Below, in pieces: positions 23,901-33,607 of a stretch of 64,000 bases of DNA (position 1 is its first letter; each line of letters starts with the position of its first letter). A program made the translations under genes and the position numbers. The notes under the pieces were generated by a model. That model searched no databases and had not been told where the DNA came from. It saw only the letters and a list, made by a program, of their open reading frames with translations. The DNA comes from Neodiprion pinetum (taxonomy: Eukaryota; Arthropoda; Insecta; Hymenoptera; Diprionidae), in assembly GCF_021155775.2 (NCBI RefSeq), contig NC_060234.1, positions 11,769,871-11,833,870 on the forward strand. The letters are read 5' to 3'.

Positions 23901-24389
23901 TACGAAAGACCTATCATCACAGTCTCTGCCAAGGATGGATCCATCGATGAACTTCAGAGATTAATATCGGAACAGATCGCTGATAGATGTACCAGCTGCG
24001 GTTTGAGGGGCACCGAAAATAGGTCAGTCTGTGATGGTTTCCGAACAAGTAAAACTGTCATTAACGGCAAACATTTGTTTGCAGAGATTTTAACGTCCGA
24101 TCCAAAGAAAAAACATCTACTTGTAGAAGGCGTGCTGCAATTGTCTAGCATACCGCATCACATAGAAATTCAAAGTACGTTATTCTTTTTGAGAGGTGTA
24201 ATACAGTTTCTACCAGGCCATCAATACGAAGATGAGGCTTCTATGCCTCTCGGGGCTGTCGGGCATTACATCGCCCTTTGCAGACGTCATGACGGTACTT
24301 GGGAAAGATACAACGACCTGGAGACTAAAAAATCTTCTTGTAATCAAAATGCAAACGTCCTTTGTCATGCAATCGTCTACACCATATGA
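20952..24389 (+). CDS. MULE/NOF-type transposase with USP-like C-terminal domain, 1145 aa
   Basis: A single intact frame. The N-terminus (1-80) is a probable DNA-binding region, followed by an acidic Ser/Thr-rich linker (85-140). A Cys-bearing module follows near 215-250. The central RNase H-like core has the expected acidic residues D382 (LMIDATGG), D454 (IVVDMSKALM) and E678 (SVESNF), with an NDVAHVVK helix between the second and third, as in Mutator-superfamily transposases. The C-terminal third carries a Cys box (LSNTCSFDS, C875) and a His box (GHYIAL, H1105) with an ND pair 16 residues later (1121-1122), the layout of ubiquitin-specific-protease-like cysteine peptidases. It probably catalyses excision and insertion of the 9.1-kb element. 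The peptidase role is inferred. No stop or frameshift was seen, so it may be active. The single exon and first ATG are assumed. Confidence 0.8.
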   Translation: MPRPRTFPDDEFRSLLANEIDAVYLGNGSVAGKSSEVWKRLSEGMKTKNVSPVYCYTIVKENRYGLREYFKLNKLPTTVIEEEEEEDVSLNNTANTTDASTNMPNTTISTSRDTSSSSDAPYSESLKEQHDPQTTSKDYQERKFTIKFSSKAWKGIAPEVVTYRDIRRNGFRKYSVLKRRKWTHIVTNRLWKQLKLPCKISFKGGKANKSSKSKYLSINGTCTFCKAKFVAYVDHKPNSNDKVLMKCTYKGVFTRAHPANLKRKLAGAARKTAVKKMTCENVAASALQKQLANDLMTFGDPVPSHLPSTNILRVAKCQALKKSRLHADPIIAIAKAMYIAPYQGVIRDVAYDKFYVRYHSTAQLHVYRNYCKTTPIHRLMIDATGGVVKRLVRPDGTKSGNIFLYSAVVRDATSRKIYPVCSMLSERHDTESIRHWLSMWQRDGVPTPREIVVDMSKALMSACIQAFTTFPSLNAYLHECAKILRREDCMAPNLPACFLRNDVAHVVKMMTMWSSLRGQLRRTRQFYLRSLGQVIQSEDVNDLFRILSDIITVACNATEGDDENTGLPTPCEVSKNALLKRIGGINSADNENFTEEETQICDISDIEMCPGNPFTARVQEIVRNVKSKSDTGTRGNQQALPKLVDDILQVAHLIPVFTAIMVPYYGYGNPTASSASVESNFNDIKNRVFQHMTLPLRVDDFMLHHIKSIEGSMKLAAANFVQEEDDAPRYGTDVEEDSIRNEEYTNSDIEIDATSTLKSNDEFDNTDDFPPCDKSVEISPLVNGTVVASKLIRNELDPLVDRRLEMSEIENWRNLGEEKTKRKRKSYLEPNSEWLHVDLSQVKPVVPIGILKIGHDRTLQPVMRGGKKTLLSNTCSFDSSTQIFCTAYCDSDPYKKYVDSATNYAIGKLAADIVQKGISATTYKLRAEILFPLCRSVRLPSGLMQMKCDMPVSKLLSHVMKGHSSAKETNQCSDTECPNAVRVYERPIITVSAKDGSIDELQRLISEQIADRCTSCGLRGTENRSVCDGFRTSKTVINGKHLFAEILTSDPKKKHLLVEGVLQLSSIPHHIEIQSTLFFLRGVIQFLPGHQYEDEASMPLGAVGHYIALCRRHDGTWERYNDLETKKSSCNQNANVLCHAIVYTI

Positions 24390-24574
24390 GGAGCTAAAAT
24401 CTACACTGAGCTGTTATATCAAAAGCGAAACGAGACAGTGAAAAAAAATGGAGATTTAAATTCAACACTGAAGGAATGCCTAAAGTGATTGAACTAAAAA
24501 TCTGATGAATACGAGTGTGAGGACACATCCAAGACACGTAAAATCTTCACACCACACGAGGCCTTGAACAATGT
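24390..24574 (+). other. Short spacer after the transposase stop
   Basis: About 185 bases between the transposase stop and the right arm. No gene is seen. Confidence 0.5.
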
Positions 24575-26253
24575 TTATGAGTCAATAAATATGTTATGCA
24601 CAATACAACGTACCGAAATAAATGCGACAACGTACAAACAATAACATGAAAAATGCACACAGACCCGATGGTGAGCATAAAGTAATAGATGTAAGAGTTC
24701 GAGAGAAATCGAACTGCAAAAAACTCAACACCATAAAAGGTAACAGATTCACTGTATTTTAATATTATTATTATTTCAACTATATTAATATTATCAGTAT
24801 TCGACTTCGTATTCAACATTATACATACATATACATGTACCGACTGAATTGATCAGGTAAAGTACGTATCATCTTCCACATTATATTACATACAGAATAC
24901 TAAAAAAATATTTTCTAAAGGACACAAACTGAAAGTACATTTTTGTTGCAAGAAAAAAAAATATCTTAAAAAAATTACGATACCGTAAAAAAAAAACGAA
25001 TATAATTTTGGGAAAATTCGGAACTTAAAAAAAAAAATTATAATTAAAATAAATAAGAAAAAAGATTGAAAAACAGATTAGAAAAAAAAACAATAATAAA
25101 AAATGATCAGAGAAAATAATAATAAAAAAATGATGAAAAACAAATTGAAAAAATACATAAAAAAAATAAAAAAAAATTTTAAATTGCAAAAAAAAACAAA
25201 AAAAAAACAAAAAAAATTCAAGTAAAAACAAAAAAAAACCTCTACGATAACCATTACCTTGCCGTCGGTGTAGAGGCCTAAACTCAGATTTATCGAGTGA
25301 ACAAAATATGGTTGGCAACATTGATCATTATACATTATATCATCATATTACCATCAACAGACATTGTCATGATCAATCTGCGGTATTCATTGGTCGGTTT
25401 CATTTGATGGTGGATATATTTATGGCAGTTTTGAAGAAACGAGGTCTTTCTGAGTTGTGACAGTTCGATTCTGGGGGTTGACATCTCGCCTCTTTTCGTC
25501 TTTTTCCGCCTTTTTTAGCACAAAGCTTGATCTTTGCGACACATACCCGAAGAAAAATGAAACAATTCATACAGGTCTGCGGGCTCCGTTTATGCATTGG
25601 CGTGAAGTAATTACATCATATGTCTCGCTAATGACGAGGATACAAAGCGTTATTTGGGTGGCACAAAGTAGAACAAAACGAATGCCTCAAGTTCCGTACC
25701 ACCCGAACTCGTTGGGCCGTTTGCATACCTCGTCGGAGGCATATATCTCGGTAATGACGAGGGTACAAAACGTTATTTGGGAGGCACAAAGTAGCACAAA
25801 ACAAATGCCTCAAGTTACGTACCACCCGAACTCGTTGGGCCGTTTGCATACCTCGTCGGAGGCATATATCTCGTTAATGACGAGGGTACAAAACGTCATT
25901 TGGGTGGCACAAAATAGCACAAAACGAATGCTTCAAGTTCCGTACCACCCGAACTCGTTGGGCCGTTTGCATACCTCGTCGGAGGCATATATCTCGGTAA
26001 TGACGAGGGTACAAAACGTTATTTGGGTGGCACAAAATAGCACAAAACAAGTACATAATGTTGAGTGTCTTCCAACCTTGCGGGTTCTAACTCAACATTA
26101 AGTTGGAACCCGCTCCTAATTTCTTGCATATTTTGAGAATACTAATAGTACAAAACTTTTTTTTTGCGGTACAAAACAGCACAAAACGAGCACAATATGT
26201 TGAGCAAATTTTGATCTCATTTGGTCATCGGCGGGTTCCAAGTTAATAGAGCA
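24575..26253 (-). repeat. Right inverted arm of the Foldback element
   Basis: Mirror image of 17105-18769. It repeats the 86-codon frame (24819-24547, minus), the A/T-rich tract and the 123-bp array (25620-26060). The 214-codon repeat frame (25457-26101, plus) differs from its twin by one residue in what I compared. Confidence 0.9.
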
Positions 26254-27083
26254 ATCGAGAGATTGTGTTAGTACGGCACCTATCCCTGTTCCGCTAGCGT
26301 CTGTTTGTAGTGTGAATGTTTGTGTGTAGTCTGGGCATGCGAGTGTGGGTGGTGATGTGAGTGCGTGTTTGATTGTGTTCATTGCGTTTTCTTGTTCTTC
26401 TCCCCAGTGCCATTTCTGGTCTTTTTTCAGTAGTCGTGTTAGTGGTTCTGTAATGTGTGCGAAGTTAGGTATGAAGCGTCTATACCATGATGCTATGCCA
26501 ATCAGTCTCCGTAATTGTTTTATTGTTTTTGGGCTTGGGTAGCTTTCTATGGGTTGTGTTTTGTCGGGGTCTATGTGTAGTCCGTGTCTGTCTACGATGT
26601 ATCCGAGATATTTTACTTGTGCGTATCCGAATTCGCACTTCTCTGGGTTGATTGTTAGTCCCGCGTCTGTAATTCTTTTGAGTATTTGTTCTAGTCTTTG
26701 TAAGTGTTCGTCAAATGTTTGTGTTACTATTATTATGTCGTCTAAGTATGCGAATGCATATGGTTCGAATTCTGGGCCTATGAATCTGTCTAGTAGTCTT
26801 TGGAATGTCGCCGGTGCGCCTGTCAGTTCGTATGGCATTCTTTTAAATTGAAATAAGCCCATTTCCGGGACTGTAAAGGCTGTTATGTGTTTGCTGTCTT
26901 CGTCAAGTGGTATTTGGAAGTATGCTTGGCTTAAGTCGATTTTTGATATGTACTGTGCTGTCCGTAGTTTGTCTAATATTGCTGTCATGTATGGTAGTGG
27001 GTATGCGTCTTTTTTTGATACTGAGTTTACTTTTCTGAAGTCTAAACAGAAGCGATATGTGTTATTTGGTGTTGAATCCGCGC
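26254..27083 (-). pseudogene. Gypsy-1 reverse transcriptase, C-terminal part
   Basis: Minus-strand frame with RT blocks YRFCLDFRKVN, SKIDLSQAYFQIPL, the catalytic FAYLDDIIIV and LGYIVDRHGL, then thumb and the start of RNase H (LQTDASGTGIGAVL). It is open throughout but cut at 26254 by the Foldback element, which removes the rest of RNase H and the integrase. At 27083 it is cut by the BEL LTR; the N-terminal RT blocks continue at 32713. Retrovirus-like Ty3/Gypsy class. Confidence 0.9.
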
Positions 27084-27803
27084 TGTAAATTAGCGGCATT
27101 CTTTTTCACGTTTTACAGTCTTTAATCCTAATCTCTGCGTGGACATTTTAGTCACGTTTTAAGGTCATAAACTATTCAACTGCTGGAAGTTCCCATCCCT
27201 TATGGACGAATTGCGTCGACTGATTTGCAAAAAAGGATACTCCTTACGCCGGTCTGCCACATCCGGCAGCCAGTCTTGCAATCTCGACAAATTCTCCACT
27301 TTCTACTCGTAAATACCTTTGCCTACCTACCAATCCTCTAATCTTCACTTTTCGTTCCTTGTTTTTTTTTTATGACATGTATCCTAAAACGCCCGCACGT
27401 GCATCGCACATTGGGAATGTACGTTCCTGCTTCTGGCTCACGTGCTCACTCCCACTCCCAAGCAAAATTCATCCCTTCTCTCAAGGGACAATCCTACCCC
27501 TTCCAGTAGTTTTTTGGCCATCGGAACTTAGCTAATTTTTAAAACCTACCTTTAAGATCAGATTCGTTTCGACCAACGCGAAGAGAAGACCAACTTACTC
27601 TACTGCCACAACTTCTTCTCACTACCCCGCGTGAATCTTATACAACCGAACTCAACAGTGTAAACAAATTATTTCAAGTCTGTTAATAAATCTATTTGTT
27701 GACTAAACCTTACAACATTGAATCATCTTTGAGTCAAACCCGATTGTCTCAAGGAAGCCAGTGCATCGAAAATCTTTCCCGATTGGTTTGACGAGGATTT
27801 ACA
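27084..27803 (+). repeat. BEL 5' LTR (720 bp)
   Basis: Begins TGTAAATT and ends ATTTACA (perfect 7-bp terminal inverted repeat TGTAAAT/ATTTACA). It is followed by leader sequence including TTTGGTCCTTCGAGCCGG (27857-27874), a word typical of BEL elements just upstream of gag. No 3' partner remains for dating. Confidence 0.75.
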
Positions 27804-28102
27804 ACCCTCGTTGGTAAAAAATTTCTTACCGCCATCGATGCCGAGCGCAAACATTTTGGTCCTTCGAGCCGGATAACTACAGAAACTAACGACTTTTTCA
27901 ACGAAGTATCATTGTTATCCAAGAACTATTGCCATAAAAAAGTCCACGTCGGAAAATCACCCACAACAACGGTAATTCATCGTCACTCAACGTAGCAGCC
28001 ACGCAAACCTCAACAATCGGTAAGCTCGTTAATTTATCAAATCACCAATCGTCTCCCTTTTCTTCCTAAATTACCACGCAACTGTCAAATACTCCGTACA
28101 AA

Positions 28103-29416
28103 ATGCCAGAAACGCAAGGCTCTAGTGGAGATCGAGCAAGTGAACTCGTAGAATTGCATCAATCGCGAGGTCTAATGAAACGTCGACTTACGCACTTTGA
28201 AGAAATGCTCGTCGAAGAAACAGGAACAAGTGAATCGGATCGCGTGTATCTCAATAAACAATTCCAAACTCTTCAAGAACGTTGGAACAAATTTGTACCC
28301 ATACAAGAAAAAATAGAAGGAATTAATCCTACAGATGTAGAACAGGATGAAGGTTTACACATGGAAGATAGATATTATCACATCATCGCGAAGGTTAGCA
28401 ATATATTGCCGAACTTGCAACGCGACACCTCGTCTACCACGACGGTATCAGATCCTCAAGCAAGCATCTCAGTACCCAGTTCTTCAAATATTCCGGTGAG
28501 GTTACCACAAATCCAACTAAGCAACTTCGACGAAAATCATGAAGACTGGGCGCCCTTTTACGACATGTTTACCGCGCTCATTCACGAGAACAAAGATCTA
28601 ACTCTAGTTCAAAAATTTCAATATTTACGATCTGCACTTAAAGGAAGAGCTCTCAAAACCATAGAATCATTAGAAACAACCGGACGAAATTACGAGGATG
28701 CCCTAACAATGCTGAACAAAAAATATGATCGGAAACGGCAGGTAATTGAAAGACACTGGAATGCTCTTAGCGAATTTCCACGTGTCGCAAAGGAATCATC
28801 CGGATCGTTAGAAGAATTAGTGGATGCCTTTCGACAACATCTCCGAGCAATCGAAAATAAGGGTCAATCCGTAAAGACGTGGAGCATCCCCATAATTCAT
28901 CTCATTCGGTCAAAAATCAACGTATCGTTAATGACAAAATGGGAGCTATCGATAAAAACTAACGAAGTTCAATCACACACCGATTTACTCGATTTCCTTG
29001 AAGCGCGAGCGAATTGTTCAGAACATACTTGGACCGCGCCAAAGACCACAACCTCGAACCCAAGGGCCATAAACTCGCGAAACTCTAAGCCAGGTACGGC
29101 GTATCGCGAACGACAGGGAACGCACCTCCGCGGTCAAAGTTTTGTTACAACGACGAACGCTTCTTTAACTAACCCAACGTGCCCCATATGCAACCAATCT
29201 CATAAAGTTTATGGTTGCGAGAACTTTCAAAAAATGACAACTCAAGAGCGGATCCAAGCTGTATCGAAGGCGGAACTCTGCATGAATTGTCTAGGAAGGC
29301 AACATTCGGCAAAAACCTGTTTGTCAGCGCGAAATTGCCAAACTTGTAACAAGAGACATCACTCTTTGTTACATGAAACTAAGCCAGCTACGAAATCTAA
29401 CGAAACATCAGCATGA
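28103..29416 (+). pseudogene. BEL gag (437 codons, ends at in-frame TGA)
   Basis: A gag protein with an N-terminal helical region, a DUF1759-like capsid core (LPQIQLSNFDENHEDWAPFYDMF, then RSALKGRALKTIESL) and C-terminal zinc knuckles (CPICNQSHKVYGCENF; CMNCLGRQHSAKTC; CQTCNKRHHSLLH). It ends at TGA 29414-29416. The pol frame continues in the same phase with no overlap, so in BEL, where gag and pol are usually one frame, this TGA is either a nonsense mutation or a leaky stop. Confidence 0.85.
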
Positions 29417-32400
29417 CTAGCTTCAGAAACCGAAGTATCACGAACTCCGCAGCCCAGCTCTGCATCATCATCTAACACAGTCGCCGATCAATTGATTGCA
29501 ACTGCGAAAATTCTTGTGTTAGATAACTCTGAACGACTCATATCGTGTAGAGCCGTTCTCGACACAGCTTCGTCGATTAATCTCATCACTGAAACCTTAG
29601 CAAACGAACTCAACTTGCCGAAAGGGACATGCTCCGTTCCCATCGGCGCTGTAGATGGTATGTCAACTATTTCTCACTACGTATTCCAAGCCACAATCCA
29701 ATCTCGGATTACCGGATACAAGAAGAAACTCGACTTCTTCATTGTTCCCCAAATTAGCTCACTCACGCCTCCAGAACATGTCGATTGCTCCTCTATAGTG
29801 ATCCCAAAAAACATTCGGATGGCTGATCCTGATTTTGACAAACCAGCTCCACTACAGATCTTGTTGAGCGCAGGTCCCTCTATGGCCACGCTCTCAATCG
29901 GGACAATCCGTCTCTTATCAACTCAGGACCCAGATCTGTATCTACAAAAAACCTTACTTGGTTGGGTCATCGTGGGTAATATCTCTTCCCATACAATAAT
30001 CGATCAGCAAACAAGCAGCGCTACTTGCAACACGTTGAAACTACAGGAGGATATGAGCAGGTTCTGGGAGCTGGAAGAAGGCCCCACCACCAAATATCTC
30101 TCAGCAGAAGAACAATCGTGTGAAGATCATTTCACAAAACATGTATCTCGCAATCCTAGCGGACGTTACGTCGTAGCCCTACCTTTCAACGAAAAGAAAA
30201 ACCAGCTCGGATTATCCAAAGATCTCGCTCTTCGACGTCTCCAAACTCTCGAACGACGCTTCGCTAAGGACGCTCATTTCAAACAGCAATATACCGAGGT
30301 CATTGAAGAGTATATAAATCTCGGACACATGACAAGGGTACCATCTAACGACGAAGAAGGATTTTATCTCCCACACCACGCTGTCATCAAGGAAACCAGT
30401 CAAACCACGAAGGTACGAGTAGTGTTTGACGGTTCCGCTAAATCAACCACAGGGATATCGCTGAACGAATGTCTCATGACTGGACCAACTATTCAAGACG
30501 ATCTTCTTACCTTAATCCTACGTTTTCGACTTCACAATTACGTCTTAACAGGAGACATCGAGAAAATGTATAGGCAATGTCTTGTTCGACCGGAGGATAG
30601 GAAATATCTACGAATTCTATGGAAGGAAAACGACGGTTCAATCGCTACGTTCGAGCACAACACTGTGACGTTCGGACTCACGTCAGCCCCATTTCTCGCG
30701 ATAAGAACCATAGCTCAACTAGTTGAAGACGAAGGTCAGGACTTTCCAGCAGCATCCCAGGCCTTAAAAAATGCTCTGTATGTCGATGATCTGCTAACAG
30801 GTGCACCAACAATCGAAGAAACTATTAACTTCAGGAACGAAGTTGTCGCTCTACTGAAACGAGGAGGCTTCAACTTACGCCAATGCGCTTCGAAGGACAT
30901 ACGTGTGTTAGAAGGCTTGCCCGCAACCAAAGTAAATCTACAACTTCTAGCCGGTGATGATCCGAATCTCAAAACTCTGGGCGTATATTGGAACTCCGAA
31001 ACAGATAATTTGATATACACTGTCAAACCTATAAACCTTTCATCGCGCTTTACAAAAAGGACAATCTTCTCCGAAACTGCGCGAATCTTCGATCCCTTAG
31101 GATTGGTAAATCCAGTCATTGTTCATGCTAAGCTGATAATGCAAGAACTTTGGCGAATGAAACTCGATTGGGACGAATCCATTCCTACATGGCTTCATAC
31201 CAAATGGACCGAGTTCGCAGGGCAACTCAACCTGCTTAACCAATTATCATTTCATCGAAACCTTCTTCATAAAAATGCGAAGGATATCCAAGTACATGGT
31301 TTTTGTGACGCTTCAGAAAAGGCTTATGGAGCCTGTATTTATCTCCGATCAGACAATGGTAACACCCAGGTATCCTTGTTCTGTGCCAAATCAAAAGTGG
31401 CCCCCATAAAAACGGTACAAACTATACCAAGACTCGAATTATGCGCAGCGCAATTACTCGTAGATTTGTACGAGAATATCAAATCAACTTTCTCGGTACC
31501 GATCAGTAAAACAATATTCTGGTCAGACTCGTCAATTACGTTGAACTGGTTAAATACATCTCCACATGTATTAAAAACCTTCGTGGCAAATCGAGTTGCA
31601 AGCATCCAATCACGAGCGAAGTCGGTAGAATGGAGACACGTCCGAACAAAGGACAATCCCGCCGATGCTTTATCTTGCGGACAATTACCGACCGAATTTA
31701 CAAAAAACAGTCTTTGGATGCACGGTCCAGCCTGGCTGACAGAGGACGAAACCCAATGGCCGTCGATTACACTGAACGTAGCACAGGAAATTCCAGAATT
31801 ACGTAATGCAACCTGCCTTATCACCGCCGGAGGAGACTCGATGCTTGAACGATACAGTACATTTACTGAACTACAAAGAGTCACCGCTTATTGTCTGCGA
31901 TTTAAAAACCGAAGAACAGGTCCGCTCATAGTAGAAGAACTAAGAACAGCTACTTTACGGATTATCGCATGGATCCAAAGAATCTGCTTCGCATCTGAGC
32001 TACACGATCTGCAACGAGGTCGTCCAATTAATTCAAGGAGTTGTCTAACACCTTTAGACCCTGGGATTGATGAAGACGGAGTCATAAGAGTCGGCGGTCG
32101 TTTAAATCATTCATCTCTTTCGTATAATCAGAAGCATCCCATAATTTTACCAAAAAACCACAAGATCACATAACTCATCATCCGGAAGGAACACATCTCG
32201 GGCCTCCATGCAGGTACTCAGGCTACCCTGTACAACCTCCGAAAAAACTACTGGATCATCGATGGACGACGACAAATAAGCAACGTAATCCAACACTGTG
32301 TGACCTGTGCCAAACTGAATCCTCGTCCAATTAATTACAAAATGGGTCAACTGCCAAACGTCCGGGTATCAGAAGCTAGACCATTTATTCATTCAGGCGT

Positions 32401-32712
32401 AGATTATTGCGGTCCATTCTTCATCAAAGAAAAACGTGTACGCAATCAAAACAAGGTCAAGGCCTACATAGCTGTCTTCACGTGTTTAGCCACAAAGGCA
32501 GTTCACATAGAATTAGTGAGCGATCTTACCACCGATGCCTTTATTGCCGCACTACGACGTTTTACTGCCAGACGCGGCCGCTGTAATTCTATGTACTCAG
32601 ACAATGGCACAAACTTTGTTGGGGCTAAAAACGAAATCCAGGAAATACAGACCCTAATACGTTCATCGGAGCATAACGAAAAGGTGCAAAAACATTTGGC
32701 TTTTTTATCATG
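29417..32712 (+). pseudogene. BEL pol: protease, RT, RNase H, partial integrase
   Basis: In phase with gag. Protease: AVLDTASSINLI (about 29550). RT: LTGDIEKMYRQ then LYVDDLLTG (about 30775). RNase H-like: VHGFCDASEKAYGA, then RLELCAAQLL. The integrase zinc region (CVTC) and core (SGVDYCGPF, MYSDNGTNFVGA) follow. An in-frame TAA at 32171-32173 interrupts the frame between RNase H and integrase; the same frame continues from there. The coding sequence is cut at about 32707 inside the integrase core, so the last catalytic Glu and the C-terminus are absent. Except for two stops and the truncation it looks well preserved. Confidence 0.9.
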
Positions 32713-33605
32713 ACAATTGGGCTCGACCATTCACTTTCTGATGGTTCTATCACGTCTTCTCTCAGCATTTTGTCTATTTCTGTGTGGATGGCTTCTCTAA
32801 TTTTTGGTGATACCATATAATATCTTTGTTTTATGGGTGCGTGTCCTTGTGTGTCTATTTTGTGTTTGATTAGGTGTGTTAGGTCGAGTTGGCCTGGTAG
32901 TGTTGAGATTTTCTGCTGTATTGTCGTCTGTAGTTGTGTGTGTTGTGATTGTGTGAGTTCTTGTATTCCTGCGCATATCTGTGGTTCGGTTTCTTTGTCG
33001 GTTTGTGTGTCGTCTGTTTGTGCGTTTGTGGGTATGATTTTTTGATTTGTGATTTGTGTGTTCTGTGGGTTGTCTTTTGGGGGGGTGTTTTCCGGTGGTG
33101 TCTTTGTGCTGGGTAGTGTTGGGGTTAGTGGTTTTTGTTTTATGGTTGTTTTTTCTGTGTTTTCGTGTCTTTCTGTTGTTTTCGGTTTCGTTTGTTGTTT
33201 CGTTGCTTCTAATTTTTCTGCTGCTTTTGCTTGTTTTGTGTGTGTTTGTGTTGATTGGTGTCGTGTTTCTCGTGTTTGATGTATTTGTATGTATTCTTTG
33301 AGTGGTGTTGGTAGTTCTTGTGGTCTAGCTTGCATGTGGTAGTGTGTCTGTGGGTCGTCTATAAGTGACCATGTGTTTTTTCCATAATTTATTTGTATTC
33401 CAAATCTCATTAAGCCGCTGTTCCCAATGATACATTGCGAGCCTAAGTTTGATATTAATCCGAAATTAATTTTTTTTGTTATGTTGCCGAGGCGTATTGG
33501 GAGTGTTACTGCTCCTTCTATCGTCCCCTGTGTTCCGTTTCCCATTGTAGCTGTTCTGTCAGGCGTGTCGTCTATTGGTGTGTCTGTGTTGTGTAGTATT
33601 TGTAT
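32713..33605 (-). pseudogene. Gypsy-1 protease C-terminus, linker and RT N-terminus
   Basis: Minus-strand frame, in phase with the gag-protease frame across the pogo insertion. It covers the end of the aspartic protease (GLISNLGSQCIIGNSGLMRFG), a Thr/Gln/Lys-rich linker (about 33300-32960) and the first RT blocks (IKQRYYMVSPKIREAIHTEI, then SEWSSPIVMIKKPN). It stops at the BEL junction, and the next RT block is at 27083. Confidence 0.85.
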
Positions 33606-33607
33606 TA

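Larger units (their letters stand above)
17105..26253 (+). mobile_element. Foldback-type MULE (NOF-like) DNA transposon, 9.1 kb
   Basis: The element begins TGCTCTATTAACTTGGAACC and ends with the exact reverse complement of it. It has two long inverted arms (17105-18769 and 24575-26253), an array of 123-bp tandem repeats near each end, and one large transposase gene in the centre. This is the architecture of Foldback/NOF elements in the Mutator superfamily. The arms are nearly identical, which suggests a young insertion or gene conversion. The flanks do not form a target duplication: the left is LTR-B and the right is Gypsy-1 reverse transcriptase. Confidence 0.8.
27084..32712 (+). mobile_element. 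BEL/Pao LTR retrotransposon, 3'-truncated
   Basis: It has a 5' LTR, leader, gag and pol through mid-integrase, inserted in the minus-strand RT of Gypsy-1. The 3' third of the integrase and the 3' LTR are missing. The right junction with Gypsy-1 falls in a CATTTGGC word that both sequences could contribute, suggesting deletion with microhomology. Only two in-frame stops interrupt gag-pol, so the element is fairly young. Confidence 0.85.

Noticed and set aside
32833..33301. Cys/Val-rich plus-strand frames, apparently transmembrane
   Set aside because: Antisense of the Thr/Gln-rich Gypsy-1 linker; hydrophobicity is a complement artefact.
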